A stretch of 64,000 nt of DNA from Salinicola endophyticus (GCF_003206575.1 NZ_PZJO01000006.1:35751-99750), one strand, 5' to 3'; counted from the first letter of the stretch, positions 10,800 to 19,806 are shown. A program made the numbers and translations. The notes: generated from the sequence alone by a model not told the origin.

Positions 10800-11760
10800 C
10801 GCGCGCCTTGCCCCGGCGCACCCGCAGCACGTCGGCGACCACCGAGAGGGCGATCTCGGCCGGGGTCTTGCTGTCCAGGTCGAGACCGATCGGCATGTGC
10901 AGCCGGGCGATGTCGGCGGCATCGAGCCCGCCGGAGCGGGCCAGACGCTCGGCGCGCTTGTGCGAGGTGCGCTTCGATCCCATGACGCCGATATAGAACG
11001 CCGGGGTGCGTACCGCTTCGATCATCGCCAGATCGTCGATCCGCGGATCGTGGGTCAGCGCCACCACCGCGGTGGCGGCGTGGCAGGCGCCGCTGGCGAT
11101 GAACAACGAGGGCAGTACCGCCTGCACCTCGACCCCGGGAACGGCGAAGTCGCGCCGCGCCTCCTCACGGGGATCGCATACGATCACCTCGAACCCCAGG
11201 GCCTGGGCGAACTCGGCGCAGAAGCGCGAGACCGGCGAGATGCCGGCGATGATCAGGCGTAGCGCCGGGCCCAGGCGCAGGCGCAGCTCGTCGCCCTCGC
11301 GCGCTACCCGCGGGCCGTTCTCGTCGGCGGTGGTGAAGCGCCGCCGGCCGCTCGGCAGATCGATCACCCGCACCAGCGAGCGCTGGCCGAGCAGGGTCGC
11401 GTGCATCACTTCCAACTGGGTCAGGCTCTCGGCATCCGCCGGCAGCCGCTCCACCAGCACGTCGAGCATGCCGCCGCAGGGCAGACTCACCTGGGGTGAC
11501 TCGTCGGCGCCCTCGCCGTAGCGCACGATCTCCAGCGTGTCGGTGAACTCGCCGGCGGCCACCCGGGCGAGGAAGTCCTCTTCGACGCAGCCGCCGGAGA
11601 GCGACCCGACATGGCTGCCGTCGGCCCTGGCCACCAGCAGCGAGCCGGGCTCCCGCGGCGAGGAGCCGAAGGTCGTCAGCACGCTGCAGAGCCATACCGT
11701 TTCGCCGGCGTTGGCCCAGCGCAGGGCAGTGTCGAGCACTTGTAGATCGAGGTGTTGCAT
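10789..11760 (-). CDS. XdhC/CoxI family molybdoenzyme maturation factor
   Basis: Accessory protein that in relatives binds and sulfurates the molybdenum cofactor and inserts it into xanthine dehydrogenase-type apoenzymes. The product has 323 residues from the ATG at 11760; an in-frame GTG at 11784 is possible but lies on the ribosome-binding sequence AGGAAAGG. The N-terminal XdhC domain shows GSSPREPGSLL and GSLSGGCVEEDF, the latter with the conserved Cys. The C-terminal Rossmann-like domain includes LTHDPRIDDLAMIEA and YIGVMGSKRTSHKR. It is co-transcribed with the MocA-like gene downstream. Its client enzyme must be encoded elsewhere. Confidence 0.87.
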   Translation of the reverse strand: MQHLDLQVLDTALRWANAGETVWLCSVLTTFGSSPREPGSLLVARADGSHVGSLSGGCVEEDFLARVAAGEFTDTLEIVRYGEGADESPQVSLPCGGMLDVLVERLPADAESLTQLEVMHATLLGQRSLVRVIDLPSGRRRFTTADENGPRVAREGDELRLRLGPALRLIIAGISPVSRFCAEFAQALGFEVIVCDPREEARRDFAVPGVEVQAVLPSLFIASGACHAATAVVALTHDPRIDDLAMIEAVRTPAFYIGVMGSKRTSHKRAERLARSGGLDAADIARLHMPIGLDLDSKTPAEIALSVVADVLRVRRGKARDAL

Positions 11761-12203
11761 GCGTTGGGGAATCCTTTCCTGCACTGGCGTCGACGGTGTG
11801 ATCGACGCCTCCTTGAGACGCGGCGCGGGGCCTGGTCACCGCCGGGGTGGACAGGGCAACGCGCGGCGTGTTGTGGTGCCTAGCTTACACAATAGCCGTG
11901 GCGTGGGGGGCGGATGACACGCGCCGCGCACGTGGACTTTTCCTACAAAGCTCAGGCTGATGGCTTACAGAAATAGGTGTAAAAACCTTTTATGATTTCA
12001 TCGTAGCTAAACACGTATTCGATAATCATCCTGGCGTCGCGGTCAGGCGTCGGTTCATGTCGGCGACCTCGCGGCAGCCAGCGCCAAGGATGGGCGCCAA
12101 CGTGACAGGCAGCCGGGCCGGGCCCTCGCGGGAGGCTTGGCGGTTGTCGTCTGCGGCCAGACGCGCCCGCCGCGACGATCGGGGAATCGGGGAGCCAGAG
12201 GCC
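11761..12203. promoter_or_regulatory. 443-bp divergent spacer between xdhC-like and marR-like genes
   Basis: I see no gene here. The middle (about 11935-12030) is much more AT-rich than its surroundings. A possible sigma-70 promoter for the MarR gene is TTACAG at 11965-11970 and TATGAT at 11991-11996, though the 20-base gap is longer than ideal. The stretch from 12030 to 12200 is GC-rich again and would be a long 5' leader if that promoter is used. Confidence 0.35.
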
Positions 12204-12680
12204 ATGCTGCATCACCATTCGGCGACCAGAGGGATTGCCACAGACGAGGCCCACGGTGCCCAGGGGGAGATCGACTTCTGCGAACAGGTCGGTCATCTGC
12301 TGCGGCGGGCCTATCAGCGCCACACCGCGATTTTTCAGCGCGAGAGCTGTGACGAGCAGCTGACGCCGATCCAGTTCGTGACCCTGAGCAAGCTCGCCGA
12401 GCGCGGCCCCAGTGCGCTGAGCGAGCTGGTGCGTGTCACCGGGATCGACCCGGCGACGATCCGTGGTGTGATCAAGCGGCTCAAGGGGCGTGACTGGGTG
12501 ACGCTGACCTCGGACCCGCGCGACCAGCGCAAGGTGATCGTCGAGCTCACCGGCGCCGGGCGCGAGCTGCTGGCGGCGATGACCCCGCGCGCGCTCAAGG
12601 TCTCCGAGGAGACCATGGGCAGCCTCAATCCCGCCGAGCGGGTGGCGCTGATGCATCTGCTGGTCAAGATCAACGCCTGA
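12204..12680 (+). CDS. MarR family transcriptional regulator
   Basis: Winged-helix DNA-binding repressor, 158 residues from the ATG at 12204 (GGGGAGCCAGAGG just upstream). The HTH is seen in LTPIQFVTLSKLAERGPSAL and LVRVTGIDPATIRGVIKRL, and the wing in VTLTSDPRDQRKVIVELT, a clear MarR signature. A C-terminal dimerisation helix ends in ALMHLLVKINA. Many close relatives respond to aromatic acids. No catabolic target gene lies next to it: the xdhC-like gene is divergent and the following gene converges. Confidence 0.88.
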   Translation: MLHHHSATRGIATDEAHGAQGEIDFCEQVGHLLRRAYQRHTAIFQRESCDEQLTPIQFVTLSKLAERGPSALSELVRVTGIDPATIRGVIKRLKGRDWVTLTSDPRDQRKVIVELTGAGRELLAAMTPRALKVSEETMGSLNPAERVALMHLLVKINA

Positions 12681-12714
12681 GTCCTGTCTTTCTGACTGAC
12701 GCGTGTCGCAACCG

Positions 12715-13890
12715 TCAGGTGTTCGGCGGCGCTCGAGTGCCGCCGGTGACCTGGGCGCAGAAATCCTCGAAGCGGCCGCTGTAGTAGTGCTCACGCGGCC
12801 AGCCGATGCGTGGCAGGTAGAAGAACATCTCCTCCAGCCGCGACTTGATGGTGGCGTGGTTCTTGGTGTCGATGACGAAGACATGCTTGCCGCGGGCGTC
12901 GTGGGGGCTTTCCGCCAGCTGGCGCAGGATGAAGCGCACCAGCGAATCCTCCTGCGGCATGCTGTAACCCACCACCACCAGCACGTCGGTCTCGCGCAGT
13001 AGCCTCACCGCCTTGGGGAACACCTGGTGGAAGTAGGGTTCGTCGTAGTCCTGCACCTGGGAGGGCAGGATCAGCAGCGGCGGCTCCTGGCGAATCTCGG
13101 CGTCGCTGCGCTGGCGATACTCGAAGTCGAATCCCTCCAGGGTGGGCAGGATCTCGAACCCCCCGTTGATCTTGATCACGTTGCGGTCGACCGTGCGCGG
13201 CAGGTGCTCCCAGATGGTGCCGCCGCAGATGCGCTGCGGCGTGACCCCGCGATAGAGACGGCCGAAGACCGGCGCCTGCTGGCGGTAGACGCGCTCGAGA
13301 ATGGTCTCGATGGTGAAGTCGTAGTTGGTGGTGAGGAAGTGGTAGAGCGGCCAGGCGTCGCCCAGCCCGGCGCGGTCGGCGCGATCCTCCAGCGCGGCGA
13401 AGAAGTCGGTTATCGCGCGCTGTTCGGGGCTGACTCCGGTGGCGCTGAAGCGCAGCGTGGCGTCGTCGACGTTGTGGATGTCGCAGGCGGCGGTGAAGCG
13501 GCGCATCACCAGGGTACGCAGCTCATGGATGCTCAGGCGCAGGTTCTGGTCATCGAAGTAGCGATTGCGGATATCGGGGTAGCGCACCTGCATGTCGAGC
13601 ACGTAGCGCAGATTCTTGAAGCGCTCGAAGTCGAGATGGCGATAGTCCTCCCAGCCGATCACGTGCATCACGTGCTGCAGGTTGGGGAAGTCGCGGATAT
13701 CGTCGAGATCGATGGCGAACAGCTCGCCGTCGGTGGGTGAACGCCGATCCCACGCCTTGGAGAAGCCGGCGCCGCACCAGAAGGTCACCACCGGCGGCTT
13801 GCGCGGGCCGTTGGCGTCCGCCAGCAGCTCGTCCATCAGCCGGCCGAAGGCCGCCACGGTGTCGGCGTTGTTGATGCCGGTGCTCGCCAT
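12715..13890 (-). CDS. SIR2-like domain protein, role unknown
   Basis: The 391-residue product looks like a stand-alone SIR2-like (NAD-binding) protein. Visible motifs are WCGAGFSKAWDRRSPTDGEL at about residues 38-57 (nucleotide-binding loop), FLTTNYDFTIE near residue 200 (the Asn/Asp motif) and VVVGYSMPQEDS near 305-316. Where active SIR2 proteins read K-L-H-G this protein reads IKINGG, so the usual catalytic His appears to be Asn. The family includes NAD-hydrolysing anti-phage effectors and also uncharacterised housekeeping members. No partner gene (TIR, helicase, Argonaute) is adjacent; the next gene on the same strand side is nadC. The fold call is fairly firm; activity is open. Confidence 0.72.
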   Translation of the reverse strand: MASTGINNADTVAAFGRLMDELLADANGPRKPPVVTFWCGAGFSKAWDRRSPTDGELFAIDLDDIRDFPNLQHVMHVIGWEDYRHLDFERFKNLRYVLDMQVRYPDIRNRYFDDQNLRLSIHELRTLVMRRFTAACDIHNVDDATLRFSATGVSPEQRAITDFFAALEDRADRAGLGDAWPLYHFLTTNYDFTIETILERVYRQQAPVFGRLYRGVTPQRICGGTIWEHLPRTVDRNVIKINGGFEILPTLEGFDFEYRQRSDAEIRQEPPLLILPSQVQDYDEPYFHQVFPKAVRLLRETDVLVVVGYSMPQEDSLVRFILRQLAESPHDARGKHVFVIDTKNHATIKSRLEEMFFYLPRIGWPREHYYSGRFEDFCAQVTGGTRAPPNT

Positions 13891-14043
13891 GCACGCCTTC
13901 CTCCTGTCTGCTCGTGCGGGTCCTGTCTACTGAAGGTAGTGCCCTCTGGCCACGCGAGTGCTCTTCACCCTCTCGGGTCCCGTCTGACTGCGCGAGTCCT
14001 TTCCAACCAAGCGCGGGCCAACCGTGCGCGGGTGGCCGCCGGG

Positions 14044-14928
14044 TCACCCTGCGGGTGCGGTGTCTTCGTCGAGGCCGATATCCACCGCCGGCGCCGACTG
14101 CGTCAGCCTTCCCACGGAGATGAAGTCGACGCCGCTTTCGGCAATCTCGCGAATGGTCTCCAGGCGCACGCCGCCGGAGGCCTCGAGCAGGGCGCGTCCG
14201 GCGACCTCGCTCACCGCCTGGCGCATCTCGGCCGGCGGCATGTTGTCGAGCATGATCACGTCGGCCCCGGCGTCCAGCGCCTGGGTGACCTGGTCGAGGC
14301 GGTCGCACTCGACCTCGATGCGGGTCAGGACTGGCAACTGCGCGCGGGCGCGGGCCACCGCGGCGGCGATACTGCCGCACACCGCGATATGGTTGTCCTT
14401 GAGCATCACCCCGCTATCCAGCCCCAGACGATGGTTGCGGCCACCGCCGCAGGCGACCGCGTGCTTCTCCAGCATGCGCAGCCCCGGGGTGGTCTTGCGC
14501 GTGTCGACCAGTTGGGCGCCGGTGCCGCTGATCCGCTCGACATAGCGCGCGGTCAGGGTGGCGATCCCGGCCAGATGCTGGATCAGATTGAGCGCGGTGC
14601 GCTCCACCGTCAGAATGCTGCGTGCCGGCCCGGCCACGTGCATCAGGGGCGCGCCGGCGTCGACGCGCTCGCCGTCGGCGGCCGCCAGGGTGACCGCGAT
14701 GCGCGGGTCGTAGCAGGTGAAGGCGCGGGCGGCGGCGGTGACGCCGGCCAGGCGCATCGGTTCGCGCGCGCGCATGACGAAGCGGCCGCTGGCGTCGGCG
14801 TCGATCATCAGCGTCGCGGTCAGGTCCAGGTGGCCGATATCCTCCGTCAGAAAGGCGCGCAGCTGGGTCTCCAGGCGCAGGGGGTCGAGTTGCCAGCCGA
14901 GGGGCTGGTCGGCCCGCGTCGTGGTCAT
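14044..14928 (-). CDS. nadC: Nicotinate-nucleotide pyrophosphorylase (quinolinate phosphoribosyltransferase)
   Basis: Makes nicotinate mononucleotide from quinolinate and PRPP in de novo NAD synthesis. The 294-residue protein contains FLTEDIGHLDLTA, the LNLIQHLAGIAT helix, the substrate-binding motif DTRKTTPGLRMLEKHAV, GLDSGVMLKDNH, and the phosphate-binding LLEASGGV. Length and order match NadC. It lies on the minus strand, 153 bases upstream of the SIR2-like gene. nadA and nadB are not in the window. Confidence 0.95.
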   Translation of the reverse strand: MTTTRADQPLGWQLDPLRLETQLRAFLTEDIGHLDLTATLMIDADASGRFVMRAREPMRLAGVTAAARAFTCYDPRIAVTLAAADGERVDAGAPLMHVAGPARSILTVERTALNLIQHLAGIATLTARYVERISGTGAQLVDTRKTTPGLRMLEKHAVACGGGRNHRLGLDSGVMLKDNHIAVCGSIAAAVARARAQLPVLTRIEVECDRLDQVTQALDAGADVIMLDNMPPAEMRQAVSEVAGRALLEASGGVRLETIREIAESGVDFISVGRLTQSAPAVDIGLDEDTAPAG

Positions 14929-15057
14929 GCGGTAGTCTCCTTGGGCAGATGCGGCATATCACAAGCTGTCGCCAAGGGTAGCGCACTCGGGGCGGGGGTT
15001 TCCGGGTAATATCACGCTTGATTCACTCGACAGACACAATGACAACGAGGAGGCGCG

Positions 15058-15246
15058 ATGCGCGCACGGGGCTGGAAATGGGTGGTCTGGGGATTGGTAC
15101 TGGCTTGCTACGTGGTGCCCTATGGGCTGCTCAGCGGGGTGCAGGCGTGGTACGGCAGCTTTCTCTTCTGGGTCCTGGTGGGGGTGGCGGTGATCGTCTG
15201 CAACGTGATGATGACCCGCGATTTTCATGACGGCCCGGAGGCGTGA
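15058..15246 (+). CDS. Small two-helix membrane protein preceding a symporter
   Basis: A 62-residue protein with two hydrophobic segments (about residues 7-28 and 33-52) and a charged tail (TRDFHDGPEA). It has a good ribosome-binding sequence (GAGGAGG is nearly present as ACGAGGAGGCGCG). Its stop is 2 bases before the symporter start, so the two are co-translated. Small membrane proteins of the DUF997 and DUF3311 types often precede sodium/solute symporter genes, and this one has that size and position; I cannot decide the family. It may be a stabilising subunit of the transporter. Confidence 0.75.
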   Translation: MRARGWKWVVWGLVLACYVVPYGLLSGVQAWYGSFLFWVLVGVAVIVCNVMMTRDFHDGPEA

Positions 15247-15248
15247 GC

Positions 15249-16721
15249 ATGAGCCTGCAACTGATCTGGACGGCGGTGGCGGTCTATCTGATCGCGGGGC
15301 TGGCGATCGCCTGGCTGTCGCGCAGCGCCGCCACCAATGGCAGCGGCGTCGATATGAGCGGCTACTTCCTCGGCAACCGTCGCATGAACGGCTTCGTTTC
15401 GGCGCTCAGCTACAGCGCCACTACCTATAGCGCCTTCATGATGGTGGGGCTGGCGGGGCTGACCTACGCCGGTGGCGTGGGCGCCTTCGGCTTCGAGATC
15501 GTCTACTTTGCCGGGGTCTCGCTGGTGGCGATCTTCGGCCCGCGCTTCTGGGCGGTGGGCAAGCGCTTCGGCTATGTCACCCCCAGCGAGATGCTCGGTC
15601 ACCGCTACGCCGATCGCCGGGTGGCCGTGGTCACCGCGGTGGCCAGCTGCCTGTTCCTGATTCCGTATGCCGCGGTACAGCTCGCCGGGGTCGGCTATCT
15701 GCTGGCGGGCATCAGCGGTGGGGCGATCCCGTTCACCACCGGCGTGGTGGTGGCGACGCTGCTGGCGATCCTTTTCTCCTATATCGCCGGCATTCGCTCG
15801 GTGATGTGGACCGACTCGCTGCAGGCGCTGTTCATGATCGTCGCTTCCACCCTGGTGGCCCTGCTGGTGGTGCACTCCCTGGGCGGCTTCGCCACGCTGT
15901 TCGACACCCTGGCGGCGCAGCACCCGGCGGCGCTGACGGTTCCGGGGCCGGGGCTGTTCAGCCTGACCACCTTCCTCGGGCTGACCATTCCGTGGTTCTT
16001 CTTCAGCCTCTCCAACCCGCAGGTGAGCCAACGGCTGTTCATGCCCGCCTCGCTCAAGTCGATGCGTCAGATGCTGATCGGCTTTCTGGTGTTCGGCTTC
16101 ATCTACACCCTGGTCTCGGTGCTGTGGGGCTTCTCCGCACTGGTCGCCTTCCCCGACCTGAGCCAGTCGGATCTGGCCACGCCGACGCTGCTGGCCTCCA
16201 GCCATGTGCCACCGCTGCTCGGGGTGGTGGTGATGGTGGGCATTCTGGCGGCGGCGGTGTCGACCATCGACTCGATCATGCTGACGCTCTCCTCGATGCT
16301 CTCGCGGGATGTCTACGCCAACCTCGCCGAGGGCGCCAGCGAGGCGCGCCAGCTGCGTGTCGGCAAGTGGGTGCTGCCGCTCATCGCGGTACTGGCGTTT
16401 CTCTTCGCCGAGCTGCAGCTGAGCCTGATCGCGGTGCTGTCGGTGGCCGCTTCCACCGGCCTGGTAGTGATCGTGCCGGCGATCATCGGCGCCTTCTACT
16501 GGCGGCGCGGTACCGCCGCTGGGGCGCTGGCCAGCATCCTGATCGGCGGGCTGGCGGTGATCGCGCTCTACCTCAGCGGGGCCAAGCCGCTGGGGCTGCC
16601 GCCGGGGATCTGGGCACTGCCGCTGGCGAGTGCGCTGTTCATCGGGGTGAGCCTGCTGAGTCGCGCGCCTAGCGAGCGCGCGCAGGCGTTCCTGGCCGCG
16701 GCGAATGGTACGCGCTCATGA
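15249..16721 (+). CDS. Sodium:solute symporter (SSS family)
   Basis: Inner-membrane Na+-coupled transporter of 490 residues with about 13 hydrophobic segments. The family core is visible: YFLGNRRMNGFVSALSYSAT near residues 38-57, GFEIVYFAGVSLVAIFGPRF, YVTPSEMLGHRYADRRV, and IAGIRSVMWTDSLQALFM around 180. I take the ATG at 15249, 6 bases inside an in-frame GTG at 15243. The small membrane gene upstream is likely its partner. Substrate is unclear; relatives carry carboxylates, pantothenate, proline or sugars. Its stop overlaps that of the converging MFS gene by 6 bases. Confidence 0.9.
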   Translation: MSLQLIWTAVAVYLIAGLAIAWLSRSAATNGSGVDMSGYFLGNRRMNGFVSALSYSATTYSAFMMVGLAGLTYAGGVGAFGFEIVYFAGVSLVAIFGPRFWAVGKRFGYVTPSEMLGHRYADRRVAVVTAVASCLFLIPYAAVQLAGVGYLLAGISGGAIPFTTGVVVATLLAILFSYIAGIRSVMWTDSLQALFMIVASTLVALLVVHSLGGFATLFDTLAAQHPAALTVPGPGLFSLTTFLGLTIPWFFFSLSNPQVSQRLFMPASLKSMRQMLIGFLVFGFIYTLVSVLWGFSALVAFPDLSQSDLATPTLLASSHVPPLLGVVVMVGILAAAVSTIDSIMLTLSSMLSRDVYANLAEGASEARQLRVGKWVLPLIAVLAFLFAELQLSLIAVLSVAASTGLVVIVPAIIGAFYWRRGTAAGALASILIGGLAVIALYLSGAKPLGLPPGIWALPLASALFIGVSLLSRAPSERAQAFLAAANGTRS

Positions 16722-17933
16722 GTCGCTGTGGCGTACCCGCGCCGCACGGAGGGCGATCACCAGCAGCAGCAAGACCGCCGGCAGCAGCCACAGGTTGAGC
16801 CGCTGCCAGCCGAGCCAGGCATTCAGCGGGCCCGCGGCCAGCGCCGAGAGGCTTGTCAGGGCGAATACCGCGCAGTCGTTGATGGCCTGGACCCGTGGCG
16901 CCTCGCCGGCGCGGTAGTGGGTGGTGAGCCAGGCGCTGGCGGGCAGGAAGGTGAAGTTCCAGCCCAGGCCCAGCAGCCCCAGGCCGAGTGTGAAGGCCCA
17001 CACCGCCGGGGTCAGCCAGGCACACAGCAGACTGGCGAACAGGCACAGCGCGCCGATGGCGATCATCAGCGCATGGCCCAGGCGCCGGGTCAGGCGGCCG
17101 GTGATGAACGAGGGCGCGAACATCGCCAGCATATGCCACTGGATGACCCCGGCGACGGCGCCGAAATCGTGCCCGGCGTGGCTCATCGCCAGCGGCGTCG
17201 CGGTCATCGCCAGGTTCATCACCGCATAGCCCAGGGCGGCGCAGGCGATCGCCGCAGGCAGCAGCGGCTGGCGCAGCAGCTGGCCCACTGGCCGTGGCGG
17301 CGGCAGCGGTTTGGCCCGTGCCGTCACTGGTGCGAAGCGCAGCGTCGCCAGTAGCCCCAGCGCCGCGAGATAGAGCCCCCCGAGACCGAGAAAACTGCCC
17401 AGAAAGGGTGTCGCCAGGGCGTCCCGCAGGTGTTCGGCCAGCCAGGGCCCGGCCAGCGCCGCCACCACGCCCCCCGCCATGACCCAACTGAGAGCACTGT
17501 CGCGCAACGGCTCGGGGGCCGCTTCGAGCGCCGCGAAACGATAGAGCATGCCGACGCCGATACTCATGCCGATGGCGAAGGTACCTAGATTGAACAGGCC
17601 GAAGTGCGCCTGTACCAGCGCCAGCAGACAGGCGGCGATGCCCGCCAGCCCGACCAGATTGCCGAGTACGAAAGTGCGCTTGCGTCCCAGACGCGCGGTC
17701 AGCCAGCCGGCGGGCAGTGTGGCAGCGGTCAGCCCGAGCAGTTGCAGCGCCACCGGCAGGGTGCTCCAGTCGGCGCTGGGTGACAGGCGCGCCCCGATCA
17801 GGGGCGAGGTAGCGATCAGCAGCACGTTGCCGCTGATCAGCAGCGCCTGACACAGGGTCAGCCCCCACACGGTGGGCGGCAGACGCGGATGACGAGCAGA
17901 GGGGGGAGAAGAGAAGCGGGAGGTGGGTCGCAT
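16716..17933 (-). CDS. MFS transporter
   Basis: Major facilitator superfamily protein of 405 residues with 12 hydrophobic helices. The start at 17933 has AGGAG 6 bases upstream; an upstream extension to 18011 is not supported. The loop 2-3 motif appears as GWLTARLGRKRTFVLGN near residue 75, and a second half-motif as GRLTRRLGHALM. It resembles drug or metabolite exporters of the YbcL/YcaD kind in general form, but no substrate can be named. It is transcribed alone, divergent from the porin. Confidence 0.85.
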   Translation of the reverse strand: MRPTSRFSSPPSARHPRLPPTVWGLTLCQALLISGNVLLIATSPLIGARLSPSADWSTLPVALQLLGLTAATLPAGWLTARLGRKRTFVLGNLVGLAGIAACLLALVQAHFGLFNLGTFAIGMSIGVGMLYRFAALEAAPEPLRDSALSWVMAGGVVAALAGPWLAEHLRDALATPFLGSFLGLGGLYLAALGLLATLRFAPVTARAKPLPPPRPVGQLLRQPLLPAAIACAALGYAVMNLAMTATPLAMSHAGHDFGAVAGVIQWHMLAMFAPSFITGRLTRRLGHALMIAIGALCLFASLLCAWLTPAVWAFTLGLGLLGLGWNFTFLPASAWLTTHYRAGEAPRVQAINDCAVFALTSLSALAAGPLNAWLGWQRLNLWLLPAVLLLLVIALRAARVRHSDS

Positions 17934-18260
17934 AAGTGTCTCCTGACGCGCGGGCTCTACTGCTAGTCTTCGATACCCGCGCTGGGTCCACAATGACCCC
18001 CGTACCACCAAAAACGACCGCGCCTCTCCCCGGACAGAATGCCCACGCTCGCCAGCGGCGATACGGCCTGGGACATGCCTTCGTGACCATTCCTCTGAGA
18101 TTGTTCGGCGGCGCTGATTCGGCGCTACGGCTACTCGGCCGGTTTATTTGATCGGTGTATTCGGCCGGTTTATTCGACTACAAGGGTATTTCCGTTGCCT
18201 ATTCCTAGGACTATGATAAATCGCTTATCGATAACACGCTAATCAACGACAGGGCGAATC
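17934..18260. promoter_or_regulatory. Divergent MFS/porin control region
   Basis: For the porin, -35 TTTCCG (18189-18194), a 17-base spacer and -10 TATGAT (18212-18217) form a plausible promoter. A perfect palindrome TTATCGATAA (18225-18234) lies just downstream of it, where a repressor could act. Further upstream, the 14-base sequence TCGGCCGGTTTATT occurs twice with a 26-base period (18135-18148 and 18161-18174), which may be a tandem activator site. No gene is seen in the spacer. Confidence 0.5.
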
Positions 18261-19634
18261 ATGGACGGAGCAATGGGCGGCATCAGGGGCACGGCCGGCG
18301 GCGAAGCGATGAGGGTGCCGTTCGCCAGGGAGAGACTGCAAGCCGGTGGGCGGCGCTGGCGGCTGCCGCTGGCGGCAGTGGCGCTGATGGCGGGGGCACC
18401 GGCGGCCCAGGCCTACTCGGCCTTCGCCGCGGACTCGCCGCATATGTTCGGTGACTGGGGCGGCCAGCGCACGGCGCTGGAAGCGGCTGGGGTCAGCTTC
18501 GACTTCGACTATGTGGGCGAGGCGGCGACCATTCTCGATGGCGGCTACCGTGACAGCCATGTCACCAAGTACGCCGATCAGTTCGCGCTGGGCGCGCATC
18601 TCGATCTCGAGCGCCTGCTGAGTATCCCCGATGCCGAGTTCCAGGTGACCCTCACCAACCGCAACGGCCATAGCGTCAACGATCGCCTGAGCGATCCCGG
18701 CGCCACGGTGGGCGGCTCCAGCGTGCAGGAGGTCCAGGGGCGCGGCCCGGTCACGCGCCTGACCCAGCTGTGGTATCGCCAGCGCTTCTTCGACGATGCG
18801 CTCTCGATCAAGCTGGGGCGCATCCCCTTCGGCGACGATTTCGCCACCATCGATAGCCATTTCCAGAACCTGGCCTTCGGCGGTGCCCAGCCCGGTAACT
18901 GGGGCAACGACATCTACAACTGGCCGATCTCCCAGTGGGCGGCGGTGGTCCGCGCCAATCTTGCCGCCGACTGGTACGTCCAGGCCGGCGTGTTCAATCT
19001 CAACGACAGCAACCTCGACAACGGCCACGGCCTGGACCTGCACCACAGCGGCACTCAGGGGACGATGTACCCCATCGAGCTGGGCTTTACGCCCACGGTC
19101 GACGGCATGGCCGGCAGCTACAAGCTCGGCTTCTATACCCACGACGTCGACAATCGCGCCTATGGCGATGGCCCCGCGACGCGTACCAGCGATACCAACA
19201 ACGGGCTCTACTACGTGGCCCAGCAGCGGGTGACGACCCGCGGCGGCGACGCCAAGCGCGGCCTGACGCTGTTCAGCATGGGCAACGTCAACCATGGCGA
19301 CACCGCGGGGATCGATCGCTATCTCTCGGTCGGCGCGACCTACCAGGGGCCGTTCGATGCCCGCCCCCAGGACGACGCCGGGATCGGGCTGGCGTATCTG
19401 CATGTCAACGACGACGTCAACGACTACATCGACTACTACAACGCGACCCCCGCCGGCTCGCTCACGCCGCTGCCGCGCCAGGGCCACGAGTACGACGCCG
19501 AGCTCTACTACAGCGTCAATCTGACCGGCTATCTGAGCCTGCGGCCCAACCTGCAGTATGTGGTTTCGCCCTCGGCGGTGGATTCGGTCGATAACGCTTG
19601 GGTGTTGGGGACCACGGTTCAGGTCAGCTTCTAG
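18261..19634 (+). CDS. Carbohydrate-selective porin, OprB family
   Basis: Outer-membrane beta-barrel that admits sugars, likely glucose or other mono- and disaccharides. The product is 457 residues with a signal peptide; the hydrophobic core is LPLAAVALMAGAPAAQA. The start at 18261 has AGGG nearby, though an ATG at 18309 would leave a more usual signal peptide length. The OprB opening DSPHMFGDWGGQRTALEAAG is distinctive. Other family traits are the amphipathic strands rich in aromatic residues and the final GTTVQVSF ending in Phe, the recognition residue for outer-membrane insertion. It has its own promoter region and no sugar genes adjacent. Confidence 0.9.
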   Translation: MDGAMGGIRGTAGGEAMRVPFARERLQAGGRRWRLPLAAVALMAGAPAAQAYSAFAADSPHMFGDWGGQRTALEAAGVSFDFDYVGEAATILDGGYRDSHVTKYADQFALGAHLDLERLLSIPDAEFQVTLTNRNGHSVNDRLSDPGATVGGSSVQEVQGRGPVTRLTQLWYRQRFFDDALSIKLGRIPFGDDFATIDSHFQNLAFGGAQPGNWGNDIYNWPISQWAAVVRANLAADWYVQAGVFNLNDSNLDNGHGLDLHHSGTQGTMYPIELGFTPTVDGMAGSYKLGFYTHDVDNRAYGDGPATRTSDTNNGLYYVAQQRVTTRGGDAKRGLTLFSMGNVNHGDTAGIDRYLSVGATYQGPFDARPQDDAGIGLAYLHVNDDVNDYIDYYNATPAGSLTPLPRQGHEYDAELYYSVNLTGYLSLRPNLQYVVSPSAVDSVDNAWVLGTTVQVSF

Positions 19635-19806
19635 GCACTGCATGAAAAGTACTGCGCTCGCCCATGCGGCGTTAAAAATCGGCTGGATCGCCAGCCCGGT
19701 CAAAAATGCTCATTTACACTCCGTAAACTGGAGCGCCAGCCCGGTCCGTTTTCGCCGATTTTTGCCTTGCCTGGCCTTCGCTCGTCGGCTTTTCACACGG
19801 CACCTC
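19635..19806. repeat. Structured intergenic repeat, copy 1
   Basis: This begins at the porin stop codon and forms nested inverted repeats: TGAAAAG (19643-19649) with CTTTTCA (19789-19795), AAAAATCGGC (19674-19683) with GCCGATTTTT (19754-19763), and TTTAC (19713-19717) with GTAAA (19723-19727). Inside, CGCCAGCCCGGTC occurs twice with a 45-base period (19689-19701 and 19734-19746). The core 19723-19747 is identical over 25 bases to 59372-59396 in copy 2. It contains no gene. Confidence 0.8.

Noticed and set aside
18243..19703. 486-codon minus-strand frame opposite the OprB porin
   Set aside because: Low-complexity Val/Ala/Gly-rich antisense translation; the porin on the plus strand has signal peptide, family motif and terminal Phe.
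19635..19806. Transposon or IS remnant
   Set aside because: No transposase fragment, no target-site duplication visible, and the terminal arms differ between the two copies. Kept as a structured repeat instead.
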